Assembly (NCBI GenBank): GCA_023374045.1
Contig: CM041783.1
Coordinates: 91,299,298 to 91,363,297, forward strand
Direction of reading: 5' to 3'
Length of the DNA: 64,000 nt
Source of the DNA: Limonium bicolor
Taxonomy: Eukaryota; Streptophyta; Magnoliopsida; Caryophyllales; Plumbaginaceae
Part shown: piece by piece, positions 36,949 through 48,750 of the stretch
Layout of the letters: each line of letters starts with the position of its first letter
Numbering within the stretch: position 1 is the first letter of the stretch
Notes under the pieces: model-generated
Database searches by the model: none
What the model was told of the DNA's origin: nothing
The model's input: the letters and a program-made list of their open reading frames with translations, nothing else
Program-made: the position numbers and the translations under genes

Positions 36949-39709
36949 CATTCTAAAACCTACAGTACCCAGACGGTTTTGATCGAGAAGCAGCAATCCC
37001 GACCTGATTCATTCCCTTTGTCTGTCTATTCTCCCGTTTTTATCGTTGCCTGGATTCAAACTCGAGAAAAGAGAAACCCAGAAGAGTTGCCCACCCATTC
37101 GCTTTCCTCCATCGTCGATTTCACCCGTCCTCGCCTGAAATCACCGTCGCCATCTCCGTCTTCACCGAAGACACCACCACTAACGCCTCGTCTTCTCGGA
37201 CACCACAAATCATCCCCGGGCTCCCTGGCTTTCTGAAACACCGCTCCCTTTACCAACATGTAAGTGGATTCGGGTTTCCTTCTCCCTATCGAACTCCTTT
37301 AGCGCTTCAACCACCTCCTCTTTGTTTTCGTTTCTATTTCGCTGCTTCAACTGGTTTTTGCTAAAGGCATGTGCCGATGACAGCACAAACTTGGCTCCGT
37401 CGAGAACATGTTTCCGGCATGGGAGCCAAACCGTTGCATTGCTCCTCTTTCTCCCTCGGTTTCTGTGTTTTCTTTCTTCATTCAACGAAAAAAAAAACGA
37501 AATCGGGCCTCGAACCTTCAGTTTCGTGGTTCCTTGTTTTCGAATGTGAGAGCATGCATTTCCTATTTTGGACCCATACTTTGTTTTTACTCGTTTCGCT
37601 CCTCTGCGTGGTTGAATCGGGAGGAGTTGTTTGGTCTCTCGGATTCATCCCAACTATGGCCACCATCTTCTCCTCGCTTAGTTATTTCCTCGATCATGTC
37701 GATTATAGCTTCTTCTGCAATCGTGAGTTTGGCCTCGTTCCGGGCAACTATCTGACCTGGTATGGACAGCGAAGTCCACGAACAGGTCGGGGGTATTTGA
37801 TATTAGTCCCTATTGCATTGTATGCATTCGAGTTGCCCAGTTTTAATGTCTCCATCGCATCTCGAGACCGGCTCATTTCGGTCCCATTCCCATGGTTGTT
37901 TTTCGATTCTCAAGTTGCGAAGAAAACTGTTTCATCCGGTTCATCTCCAGTCATAGTATTGTCCGTTCTCATACTGTGTTTTCTGTTTGGATTTGCTGTT
38001 AATGGGTAAACTGGTCCATCTCCAGTCGAAAGCCTCACCCTGTGGCTCTCATTCTATCTGGTGATTATTACTACTCTCCAACTCGACTCTGCTGTTAAAT
38101 TTTTACCCGAGTCCCAATAGGCCTGAAACATTCCTTAAAGTCATTCGTCTGTGTTATGCATTAATTGATTGAATGTTCTCTCTTCTGATGAGAAATTTGA
38201 ACTCATGCCATTGGTGATCTATGGGGTAAGGATTCTGTTCAGAGACTTCATATGTCTCGTTTGCTCTCCTTTTTCTACCTGTCTGGACTAACATTTTGTT
38301 TAGTCTCTGGTGTGTTCTGAGATACTTGCAGGGGACTACATGTGACTCTCCTTGTGGTACCGATTTCTGGCTCTTGAAATTTTCTGAAATGACCTTATCG
38401 TCCATGTTGTGTGATTGTTTCATCTCTTCATGTTCTATGATGTTCTGGCCATATTTTTGCACATCTGTTCCATTTTGTCAATGTCTTGAAGTGCTTTCGG
38501 TATCAGTCTGGTTTTTGATTTACGTTACCTCTGGAAATAGGCTTAATAGGGGCAAGCTTCTGTTGAATAAACATGCGCATGCAGAAAAAGAAATACCAGC
38601 TTTAGTTTCTGGAATCCGCCCCTGAAAATAGTTGAGAATGTGAATTGTGCTCTGAACTAATTCTGAGTTGATTATCTCTGCAATGTACTCACCTAGGTGC
38701 TGTTTAATACTAGTTCAAGAATAAAAAAAAACTTCCTCTGATTTCATCAATGAGTAGTGTTAAAGAGCAGTGAACAGAAGTGGAAAAAATTGGATTGAGT
38801 GCTTAAGTTTTGGGCTTGATTCTCTTCTAGGCTTTTGGTTGGGTTTCTACCCTATTTAGTTATCTGGAATTAAACCTCATCCTGCTCCCTACGTGTTTGT
38901 TGATTGTGATACTTTTAATTACATTTTGCTGTACAGATTCATGTTTATTGCCCTTCTCCTGAAATTTCATTTCGCTCCTTGTTTTGGTTGCTCTGCTTAA
39001 GCCCTAGCTATTTCCCTTAGGGCCTTTTAACTAACAGAAAAGTTTAGGATGTGTTATCGCCCCACACCTAACGGGTCTCTCATTCGTTTCGTGGGGCAAT
39101 AATCTTCTATAACTTCAGAAAACACCAAACCACCCTTATATGTATATAAGAACAAAAACTTTAAAGAACAAGCTCTTAAGGCTATCTAGGAGGGTTTAAG
39201 ATGCGAAACCACCCCATGCCTAACGGTCTCTCATTCGTTTTATGTGGGTGGAATCCTCTTTTACCCTCAACACACCCCTAATCAAGATTAATTGGTAATA
39301 ACCTTATTATTCCATTTTGATCCAAAACCCTCCTCTCTGATCTTTTTTTAAAAAAAAAACAACAAGTCTCAAACTAGGATTGTCTCTCAGTTGTTTCTTC
39401 ACCCTTTTAATTCCAAGCCCTCCCCTGTTTTAACTAAAAAAACTGTTGCTGGCCCATCTCCAAGGAGCCAAACCGGCCCAAAGTCCTATTTCCAACCAAG
39501 CCCAAACCTCTTGATCCGGTCCCAAAAATCGAATTTCCTAACTCACAAGCCTGGCCCAAAATTCTACCATCTCGTCCCAAAGTCTAAGCCTGAAGCCTAC
39601 GGCCCAATACCACATAATTCGGCCTCATACTTCGGCCCATAATCCGTTGAACTTGAAACCATGGCCCAATACCCCATCATCCCTCATGGCCCAATACCAC
39701 ATCATCCAC

Positions 39710-40275
39710 TCATAGCCCAACTCGGCCCATTAGCCCAACTCGGCCCATTAGCCCAACTCGGCCCATTAGCCCAACTCGGCCCATTAGCCCTACTCGCCCA
39801 TTAGCCCAACTCGGCCCATTAGCCCAACTCGGCCCATTAGCCCAACTCGGCCCATTACCCACTCGGCCCATTAGCCCAACTCGGCCCATTAGCCCAACTC
39901 GGCCCATTAGCCCAACTCGCCCATTAGCCCAACTCGGCCCATTAGCCCAACTCGGCCCATTAGCCCAACTCGGCCCATTAGCCCAACTCGGCCCATTAGC
40001 CCAACTCGGCCCATAGCCCAACTCGGCCCATAGCCCAACTCGGCCCATAGCCCAACTCGGCCCATAGCCCAACTCGGCCCATAGCCCAACTCGGCCCAAG
40101 CCCAACCATCTCACCCATAGCCCAACTCGGCCCATATCCCAACTCGGCCATATCCCAACTCGCCCATATCCCAACTCGGCCCATATCCCAACTCGGCCCA
40201 TATCCCAACTCGGCCCATATCCCAACTCGGCCCATATCCCAACTCGACTCATAGCCCAACTTGGCCCATAGCCCC
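39710..40275. repeat. 18-bp minisatellite (AGCCCAACTCGGCCCATT), about 30 copies
   Basis: The array falls into blocks: 18-bp CCCATTAGCCCAACTCGG (39720-40010), 17-bp CCCATAG version (40010-40130) and CCCATATC version (40130-40250). The other Tat LTRs here have only about two such units. The repetitive minus-strand frame across it (GRVGLM type) is a by-product. Confidence 0.95.
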
Positions 40276-42367
40276 GATCATTGACCAACCCCGAGCATTG
40301 ACCCGTCTATTCTTCCAATACAAGTCAAAACCAAGTCAAATCAATTCCCACATTTTTTTCAAAAACCGGTTCCTTTAAATTCACTTTCAACTTGTAATTT
40401 CCTTTCAAAATCCAAAACCAAAAAGAATTTCAAACCATCACTTTATTCAAAAAGAAACTATTTTTGTGGAATTTTAAAGGAAAAACTCTTCTCACATCTC
40501 AGAAAACTTTTCTCAATTGCAAAAGTTCTTCTCCACATACAGAAAGTTTTCTCCTAAAAACCTTTCTCAAAATTAGTGTTCTCCTCGGGATTCCGAACAA
40601 CTTCAAACACTTTCCAATTCAGTTTTCAAACTAAAAATAAGCCTTTTTCGGGGAACATGTAATGTCTAACACTTTCAAAGAATGTTTTCTTCCTTGTTAG
40701 ACATCACCTGTCTCTCTTCCAAGTAAAAATCCGAGGCGGGGCGCTGGGGTCATAACCTCCCTTGTCGCAGTCTGGATCTCTTTAGGCGGGGCATTAGGGT
40801 GACAAACCTCCCCTAGTTGCAGCCTAGATTTTTACAAGGCGGGGTGCTAGGGAAGTAACGACCTTCCTAGTTGCAGCCGGGATTCTAGAATCGTCTAACT
40901 CCCTTCCGCTCGATTTCAATATTTTCAGTTTTACACGTTTTAAAACCCGGGAGTTAGAGACGTTATTAGGGTTCGACCGAGAACATCTCATTCATGGTGT
41001 TTCTCTCTGAATCCTATTTTTCGACATAAATTCATTGCCCCATCTTTCGAGCCTCGGCACTTACCATTATTAAGTGTCGTGTTCGAGGGGGTACATAGGG
41101 TAATCCCTCGGGATTATCCGCCCTTTTACAACAAAATGGTTTTCCTCAACCGTTTTCAAACCTCAAATTTAAAAAACTCGGGATCTCTATTCAAATACCA
41201 ATTGCCTCACACACTCAAATAATCTTCAAAACTCCAAATCACTTCATACCCAAATCATCATCCAAACTCCAACTCACATTAAACTCGAATCCTCTTACAA
41301 TTCCAACTTCATTCAAACTTCCAAAGTCTCACAGGCCGAGCGTCTCATAGACTCGAACATCTCACAAACTCGAATGTCTCACAGACCCGAGCGTCTCACA
41401 GACTCAATCATCTGAGATTTCAATGTCTCACAGACCTAGGCGTCTCGCAGACTCCAACCTCCAAAACCCGAAACTTCTTGAAACTTCGAATCCTTCCAAA
41501 TCTCAAACACTACAAATATCCTCAAGCTCCACAAACAATCAAAACTTCCAAAACCCAAAGAGCTGAACTACGTAAGGTCTGATCTCAGCGGGAAGTTGAG
41601 TACTAGGCAACCCACACAGGGTGCGACCCCACTCCAAATAAAAAAAACATTTCCCCTTCGAAGGTGGTTCTCATATCTCTCAAAACACACAAACCTTCTT
41701 CGGCTCCCATAAACTTCAAACCATCAGACTCTAAGTCTTGTCTATTCGCTCAACCTCAGACTTTCCCTAATTCTCATCCGAATTCACCCATTCTTCTTCT
41801 TGGCGCTAGCTTGGCAGAAAAGCTCGCCTCATCCACTCTTTTCCTCAGCCCCCACTCAATCCTATCCTTTGGCTTTAAATGAATCTCTCTAAAAAGGTTT
41901 TTGAAAGAAGGTAATCCCGACAATTGGAGACGAGGTTTCCTCGGGCACCAATCCGAAGTCGTGGTCGTTGCCACTTCCAAGGGGTGTAACCCAGTGCGAA
42001 CCCACACAGAATCCCTGAAATGACTAGATAAGTCCTATCCGTAGGCAACAATCATCAGAGTCAATCAACGGTTCTTAGAACCCTCTTTCCCTCCTTCCTA
42101 GTATCGTAGGTCAAACTAGGTGGCGACTCTAGTCAAATCCGCCTTATAGAGGCATAAGTCCGCGTGGAGCCCATTGAGAGCGGGTGTAGTGCACACTTGC
42201 ACTCCCCTTTATGCTTTCTGGGAAGACGGACGATGAAGTAGGTATTTGAGGGATGCCAAAAATAACGGGTTTCACCCTCCACAGAATGGCATTTTCTAGG
42301 ATCTAGGTCTTCTCTCAGACCATATTTAGATAGACCCCCCTCATACCGAAAATCACACACCTCCACA

Positions 42368-42372
42368 GGTCG
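42368..42372. other. GGTCG flanking the right edge of the Tat complex
   Basis: It matches 13748-13752 exactly. Confidence 0.6.
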
Positions 42373-42578
42373 GAGCTCGTTTTTTGCTGTTTTGTGATAT
42401 AATTGGTCATCTTAGTCATTGTATGCCTCTATTATGCGTGTTTTAATCAGTTCCTGGATTTTTATGAATTTGTTATTGATGTTGAACTACGGAAATGTGT
42501 GTATGACCGTATTGACTAACCTCGACCGGTCTTGAGAATTATAAAAATAGTATGACTAAATTCTACAGTAAACAACAG

Positions 42579-43017
42579 ATGGCGGGAAAGCGCAAGGGTA
42601 TGCTTGGTATGTTCGGTCTGGGCTGAGCGGGGCGAGAGTTCATCACAGTCCCGTATGAGCGCTCCAGACGCTGCTGCTGCTGTAGAGAGGAGGCATACAC
42701 AATACGTGCATGCTTCGGCCAAAAAGCGTTGGGAGGTTGACCTTCTACGAGCGCGTGAGGAGAGGTTGTAGGCGGAGTATGAGCTGGAGAGGAGGCGGAG
42801 GCATAGGAGCAGGAGCACGAGCAGGAGTTGGACTAGCAGCAGGATGTGGATGTCGAGTCATTGATCAGCGATGAGACGCTGGTCGTGCGGTCTGATAGTC
42901 CTGCTTGGCCTACACCTCCATAGACTGGGACCCGAGATGCACGTCATCACGAGGATGACGATGATGACGTGGACGTAGATGAGCCGGGTACTGAGTATGA
43001 GGGTAAACGTATGTGAT
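42579..43017 (+). pseudogene. Broken plus-strand coding region, unknown function
   Basis: After an acceptor-like AACAACAG, an ATG at 42579 opens MAGKRKGMLGMFGLG and then a stop. A shift restores a frame with an Ala run, KKRWEVDLLRAREERL, and an Arg/Ser/Glu-rich stretch. A third frame ends in an acidic run (HHEDDDDDVDVDE) and a stop near 43015. The composition is protein-like (charged helix, then acidic tail), but I recognise no family. It may be the coding exon of the gene whose promoter lies near 13270, or a second gene of the MULE next to it. Confidence 0.35.
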
Positions 43018-44150
43018 TGACTATGTTGCATTGACGGCCCACGATCACTTGTACTTTCGGGTGCTGTCGAGCGTCGCTGAGACTGCGAACGTTGTAGGGG
43101 TGAGCCACTGTTTCTAAGACCTAAATGCTCATGCTTAGACTTGTCCCTAGTGTTTGGCCTCTTCTTTTTGGTAGTGGGCCTACCCTTAGGCACCTTCACC
43201 TCTAGGGGTTGTAAACCGTGTGATCATCCTCAGGCTCCCATATTGGCTTCCACGCGTTGAACGCTTGTTCGATGTTCGTAGGATCAACAGCTCAGACAGA
43301 TCCTCATACCATAAACCTACACCGAGAGTTGTTCCTCCTGTGCTGTACGACTCATCGCATGTTTTACGTTGTGCTTCAAACTCTTACTGTTGGTCCTATC
43401 TGAGTGTTCGCCAAAAGATATGCACTTCTCCAACTGATAAATTCAAACCGGCTTGAATGTACTGATACATACGAAACACGCATGGTAATCCCATGTTGAA
43501 GTAAACGTACAAACATCTTCGTACGACGTTTTGTGATCAATATCACAACGACCGTTTCTCAGCTCCTTTTGGAGTATTTCCAAACATTTGAGGCTCACTT
43601 GATTGACCAGAAAAACAAAATGGGACTTGCTGGTCTTTCGAGACCCTTCTGTCAATGGAAAACTCGAAGTCTTGTTTAATGTTGAAGTGTTGCCCTTCGA
43701 TGAATCTATGTATGCTGTTGAAGCATGTATCTAGAGATCCAGTGGATGTATGAACCCACACTTTAGAGCTAATGGGCGCTCTCCACCCTATAGATTGAAA
43801 GGCAATTAGTTAGAGATAAATGGAAACCTAACAATACAAACGACAAAACATGTTGACAATTAAAGTTAACATAACCTGTTGGTGGATGTGTTTACCGAAA
43901 TGCATGAATCTTTTAACCCATACCTCACAAAATTTCTCACGCTCACTTTGCCATGTCGTACTCAAGTACACAACGAAAGGATTGTTGGCGCCGTAGCGTG
44001 TATTTATTTTCTGTACTGTTCATCGTACTTCGTGATAGTTGAGGCGTAAACTATTCGCTTCCACCGATACACAATTAATTCGGCCTCTGAGCGTCACATT
44101 CAATATCTTCATCGCTCTGGCAGCCATGTTCCGCATATTCTATCGACATC
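42858..44150 (-). pseudogene. MULE (FAR1-related type) transposase pseudogene, C-terminal half
   Basis: On the minus strand, in order: FVVYLSTTW and EKFCEVWVKRFMHFG (43990-43890), an intron of about 87 bp (43875-43789, GT...AG), then VESAH (43786-43772) with a stop soon after. WVHTSTGSLDTCF and HRFIEGQHF follow in 43761-43543, and VSLKCLEILQKEL in 43655-43443. A basic KGRPTTKKKRPNTRD tail lies in 43199-42858. The block WV..MHFG...RVESAH...FIEGQ is characteristic of plant MULE/FAR1-type transposases. The DDE core upstream and the SWIM zinc finger are missing or unreadable. Several stops and shifts are present. No terminal inverted repeats were found. Confidence 0.75.
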
Positions 44151-45262
44151 GAAGATGTGTACGAGGCTATACAGAAAGGGCTTTCACTACGCCTGCTCAT
44201 CCTTGACCAACACATTTGGAGGATAGGTCTTCTTCAGCTAATTAAGCTCCATGTGTCATGCCAACTCGTCTCCTCTGACCACAAAACAAAACGCTATGGA
44301 CAGAACGATCACTATGGACTCCTTTAGCATCTTGTACAAGCCTCTAGTAAGTGCTATCAATAGAGCATCCATCATTGAATGCATCAACCTCTGACCAGGG
44401 ACAACAAAACGCTAAGCAAGTTGCGCCCGAGCGTCACGAATGTGATGCTCTTTTAGACGCATCATGTCGTAGAAGTCACAGCTAGCTAACATGAGCATAC
44501 ATACACAGCACATAAGGACATATCTTCAATACGAAAACGGATGAACAAACATGATGCACAACCAAGGCTACAAGACCTAAGTATGCATTTTCCTGCAAAA
44601 TGGTCATTTAGTTAGAACAAACATTTAAAGTGATTAACATCCAAATAAACCGACACTAAACAGATGTGCTACCACTTACTTGCATCTTTCTCGGACCACC
44701 AACTGTAATTACATTCATCTAGCGAGTGCATGAAGGACGCTACATCTGTACGGGCGCTTCTCCACTCTCGGAGACCCTTATGTACCTAGTTCAGTGTCAT
44801 TTCTTGGTGCTCATTCCTACACATTTACTGTGGTTACCGAAGCTTATTTTATTTAGGCACTACTTCTGTAGTCATATTCGGGTAAGTCCCATAGATGTGC
44901 TTGTAGCTTTCTAAGCTATGTCAGTTAGGTATTCCAACCTTTTTGGGTGTGGTAGGGTGGGTGTACCTACTCTTGACTAGATTCTTAGTCGGTTAGTATA
45001 CTGTTCGTGGTATTATTTAACTATGGCGGTCCGTAGACATGTGTCCTGGTTCTCGTTACTTCACCTTTTCCGCCTCGTTGCACAATTGGGCTTTCCTTCT
45101 TGCTGTTACTTGGCCAACCGGTTCTCGTGACTGCTAGGCATGTCGCCCCATGCTGCCGCAAATTCCGGTCTCCTTTGAATAGGATCACTTCGATCTCTCG
45201 CCATTAAGTGCAGTTATTGTCGTTCCAGCGGGATCCGTCTTCGGGATTCCGGTTCTCAGAAT
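44151..45262. other. Unassigned sequence, possibly MULE 5' remnant and retroelement interior
   Basis: The minus-strand translation gives scattered peptide stretches (for example near 44200-44460) with many stops and no clear motif. The part near 45262 should belong to the interior of the LTR-D element. Confidence 0.3.
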
Positions 45263-45460
45263 CTACCGTATGACAGGTTCATATGGGAAATATTTAACAA
45301 TTGCCAGATCGGGTTTTCCCGAGTAAGAGAGGACTTCCCGTCTCTCTGGCGTTCTTTTTGGAGCTTTTAAATACGGGTAGTGGAGGGCGGGTTTGGTATT
45401 GTAGGTATCCAGATCATGCTGGAAGTTCCTAACTAGCGTATCTCTCACGCTATCACTCAA
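45263..45460 (-). pseudogene. Short frame at the gag position of the LTR-D element
   Basis: A 65-codon frame starts about 75 nt after the primer site, where gag would begin. It contains TPERREVLSYSGKPDLAIV but matches no gag domain I recognise, and ends long before a normal gag would. It may be a truncated leader or gag N-terminus. Confidence 0.3.
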
Positions 45461-45535
45461 CCCTTAGCCCTAAGTCTCTAATTCCTAACTTGGTATTTCC
45501 TAAGCTCGGTATTCCAGTCATCAGAGCGATACTTT

Positions 45536-45547
45536 GGTCTGATACCA
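45536..45547 (-). other. Primer-binding site, tRNA-iMet type (LTR-D element)
   Basis: TGGTATCAGACC on the minus strand lies four bases after the LTR end GGGGTGTTACA. It differs at one position from the usual TGGTATCAGAGC, the primer site of many plant chromoviruses and copia elements. Confidence 0.7.
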
Positions 45548-45551
45548 TTTT

Positions 45552-46910
45552 TGTAACACCCCAACCGCTAATCTCATCATTACCTCTTAAACCGTCACAA
45601 TTTACCATTAATCTCGCAGCGGAAGTCTAAGTACAACGGAGGGTGATACAATGCCGTCAGCCACCCACGTGGCTAACCAGGCCTAACTCAAATACAGTAA
45701 CGGTTTGATGGACCGGAATAACCGAGTACTCAATACAAATACATTACTCATTCATTTCTAACCGAGGCTCATACAATACAAATGTCGCACATTAATGATC
45801 TTACAACTCGTTCAAATACAATTTAAAGTCTAACTACCCATGCTTAACCACCATCCCCGTCCTACACTCAAACGGTATCATCTTTGGTGTACCTAAAAAT
45901 AAAAACGGTGCCCCAAGGGGCTCAGATATTGCTGCATATGAAATTTGCATACCCCGCGTGCTAACCGGGGTACGCCGACTACTTTGTCGAGAGCATGGGA
46001 TTCATTTTAATACAATCATCATGCAAATAGCAATACATTACATATGTACACTATACAAGGATTCAACATTCAATCACGGAATACAATCCCTAACTAACAT
46101 ATCAAGGTTGTTAGTTCGTAATACTTACTCTTAGGCCTTGGGGTTTTCTACCTCAATTGGTCTTAGTTACTTAATCAATATCTCCCCCACTCTCTCCGGT
46201 TACTTATTCAATATCTCACCCACTCTCTTGGCTTACTCTTACTCAAGCTCACTTAGTACTTGAGACACTACAGGTCTCATACTCACTTCACAATCATTTT
46301 CTCTTATTCATACTTAAGCCAAAACACATGGCTTCCGAGCAGAGTCATACTCAAGACTCACCACCGGGCTATCGAGCCTAGTCTTACTTCCCTGGTTTCG
46401 ACCCTACTCTAGGTCTAGCATGGTGGGAAGATTCAACTAGCTCCCGAAACTCTCTCTTAGTTCCTACTTCTTTCACAAAGGTCGGAATTTCCCTCAGACT
46501 TCTCACGTTCCTATACACCCCTCTCTCGGAGTTATAATATAATTATGTATATTAGTCTAGAAGCATCACTCTCGATGTTTCGTAAGACTTAGGGAATTTT
46601 TTTTAAGTTTGGGTATTCTTAGGTTTAAGGGTTGCCCCAACGTTCGAATACTTAGATGTTCGGTTATGTTCACATACCGGGTCGAATCCTCATATAGGAG
46701 GTCAACCGTATCTTAAGGGAGTTTGATGGTCCCTTACATCTCCTTACTTCTCTCACAAGTTCACATCGTTGAACTATCTTCAATCCTCTAAATGGAGGTT
46801 ATTTATCTTCCCACAGTTAACTATTTCGTGGATTGTTTCAATTGGTTTTTTAACTGTTATCGAGTGTTTACTCACCCGTACAACTTCCTCACATTCTAGT
46901 GAGTTCATAT
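45552..46910 (-). mobile_element. LTR-D, 3' part: 5' LTR of a minus-strand Ty3/gypsy element
   Basis: The minus-strand end GGGGTGTTACA is followed by a primer site, so this is a 5' LTR. CCGCTGCGA lies about 60 nt from the end. The block CACCCACGTG(G/A)C recurs in LTR-E. The LTR is interrupted at 46910 by Athila and resumes at 59844. CATAT (46906-46910) is the Athila target duplication. Confidence 0.75.
45910..45921 (-). other. Hairpin GCCCC/GGGGC in LTR-D
   Basis: A self-complementary GCCCCAAGGGGC lies about 360 nt from the LTR end and is followed on the sense strand by TTTTTAGGTAC. Its counterpart in LTR-E is CCCCC/GGGGG. Confidence 0.6.
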
Positions 46911-47156
46911 TGATGAGTGGGAAATGTGACTGGTTTTAGTGATCTTTAATGCTTATTTTTCTTACACGCATGGATAATATTCCACACTTGTCATTCGTTT
47001 TTCCGTTGGTTTGTTGTTTGTTAAGGGTTGATACCTTTTTCTATGTTAAAATGCAGAGAAAAGCCAAGGAAACAGTAGATTAACTCACAAGGGAGATGAT
47101 GCAACAAACGGGGTCGAATTGGAGTCAGAACGATGGATTTAGAGGATTTTGAAGCT

Positions 47157-47430
47157 GTGTCCGAGCTTGTGTCCGAACTTCCAAGTTCGGACGCAAGTCG
47201 AGAGTTCGTGTGCTGTGCCTGATGGAATGTCCGAACTTCTGTCTGAACATCGACGTTCGGACATGGTTCGAGAATCGCAATGAGAAAAGTCGGAAGTCTG
47301 ACCTACGGAGCATGTCCGAACTTGTGTCCGAACATCAAAGTTCGGACACAAGTCGAGATTTTTGGAATTGAAGCGCTCAAAGCAATGTGTCCGAACATTG
47401 AAGGTCGGACCAATGTTCAGACACGACTAA
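47157..47430 (+). repeat. Inverted-repeat hairpin array in Athila 5' LTR
   Basis: Units start near 47157, 47228, 47313 and 47387. The third contains a perfect 14-bp stem, ACTTGTGTCCGAAC (47320-47333) with GTTCGGACACAAGT (47340-47353). The first has a stem of about 14 bp with one G-T pair. Most units end in a TCGAGA motif before a variable linker. Confidence 0.9.
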
Positions 47431-47477
47431 AAGTTCAGCAGAAGTTCGGCGTTTTGAAGGGAGAAAGAGGAAAACTC

Positions 47478-47487
47478 TATTTAATGA
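47478..47487 (+). promoter_or_regulatory. Putative TATA box of Athila LTR
   Basis: CTATTTAATG lies just after the hairpin array and about 1.0 kb before the LTR end. It is conserved in the 3' LTR. Confidence 0.35.
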
Positions 47488-48514
47488 CCTAATCAGATGA
47501 GAGGAAGATTATTCATACCTATCACTACTTCACAACACTCTCATGCTGAAAAACAACGCTCCTTCCTCTCATCCACACCATCAGCCTCAGCTTCACCTTC
47601 ATCCCCATTCATCAAGCATTCTATCATCATTGAGGAGGAGCATCAACAGAAGGGAGTCAGTCCATCATCCTCAACCTTGCGCCTGCAGCCATTGATTCTG
47701 GATAATCATTCAATTCATGGGTTTTTCTTCCTCTAGATGAATTCTATGTTGATTGTATTTATCTGCTTCTTCGTAATGTCTGGCTAGTAGGGATTGACTC
47801 TGGGGTAGGGTTGTTCGTAATGGATACAATGTAGTTAAGAATTCTGCAATTTGATTATGAGACTGTAATGGATTGTTTCTAGGTTAATGATTATCATTCA
47901 TCTTCTCTATTAATTTCGCGAGTTATAGAGTTGTTCTGCGAAACCTATTAAGATCAGACAAGGTGATTAATAGGTAGTTCGAATTAACCTGGAGATTTGG
48001 GGAAAGATTAGTCGGATAGATAATCTCTTCTACAAACGCTAACAATTCTTCGCACTTATTCCGCCTATATGTGTTTTGCCAACTGCTAGATTAGAGTTGA
48101 CATGTTCTGATAGGTGAGCTCTTCAATGAACTAGGATTTAGCATTGAAGAGATAGAAAGAATTGGCCTTTCTGTTTCTCATAATTGAATTGTAGATTTTA
48201 CTAGATTTAACCAGTAAAGAACGACCCGAACCCGGAGTTCCACTCACTTTATCAATTCTCCATCACTTTCATTAATCGTTTATTTTAACTTTGATTTGCA
48301 TTTATTCAATTCAATCACAAAAACAATTCACAACCCCCTGAATTTCCAGTTTTCTTAGGACTAGGCTTATTTATTCAAGTCCCGCGTTTGATATCTGGTT
48401 GCTTAACTTTCTATACTATAGTGACCGGGATTTTTGCAACCTGACAGGATCTTCGTTTTATTAATTTCTAGGTTATTACTTTAATTTTAGTAGGACAATT
48501 TCCTGTTTGCAAAA

Positions 48515-48532
48515 TGGCGCCGTTGCCGGGGA
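48515..48532 (+). other. Athila primer-binding site, tRNA-Asp type
   Basis: TGGCGCCGTTGCCGGGGA, three bases after the LTR. It is the complement of the plant tRNA-Asp 3' end and typical of Athila. Confidence 0.92.
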
Positions 48533-48750
48533 CTTGACTTTGTCAAGTCCTTTGCCTTGGTTGTCAATTGTTTTTACTTTATTTTATTTGCGTTATTTAT
48601 TTTTCTCTGTTTTACTATTGTGTTCTATTTTTTCATTCAGCATTTTTCGTAGCTGTTTATACGCATTTTTTTTCAATTGCTGTTCTGTTCATACAGCACT
48701 AACTTAAAAGCTTCGTGTTTTATTTGTGTAACTGTGCAGGTGTTTGGTGA

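Larger units (their letters stand above)
36201..42367 (+). mobile_element. Complete 3' LTR of plus-strand Tat element (6.2 kb)
   Basis: It starts TGTAGACACC after the polypurine tract and ends ACACCTCCACA, then GGTCG. It aligns over its length with the minus-strand LTRs in inverse orientation but by eye is about 10% or more diverged from them, so it belongs to a different subfamily or an older copy. It is about 570 bp longer than 13753-19350, and the excess matches a minisatellite at 39710-40275. The TATA box is at 36942-36948, and tRNA-like modules lie at 36588-36646 and 36745-36796. Frames at 36979-37236 and 37371-38009 lie in the transcribed leader part and show no known domain. Confidence 0.85.
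46911..48511 (+). mobile_element. Athila 5' LTR
   Basis: 1601 bp, TGATGAGTGG...TTTGCA. It holds four inverted-repeat hairpins (47157-47430) and a TATA-like CTATTTAATG (47478-47487). Relative to the 3' LTR it has 12-13 extra bases (CCGAACTTGTGT region, 47316-47328) that double one hairpin arm. Confidence 0.95.

Noticed and set aside
37371..38009. 212-codon ORF in the Tat LTR
   Set aside because: It lies in LTR leader sequence, has no recognised domain, and the homologous minus-strand LTR has no long frame.
39710..40288. 192-codon repetitive ORF on the minus strand
   Set aside because: It is the translation of an 18-bp minisatellite and shifts frame freely between variants.
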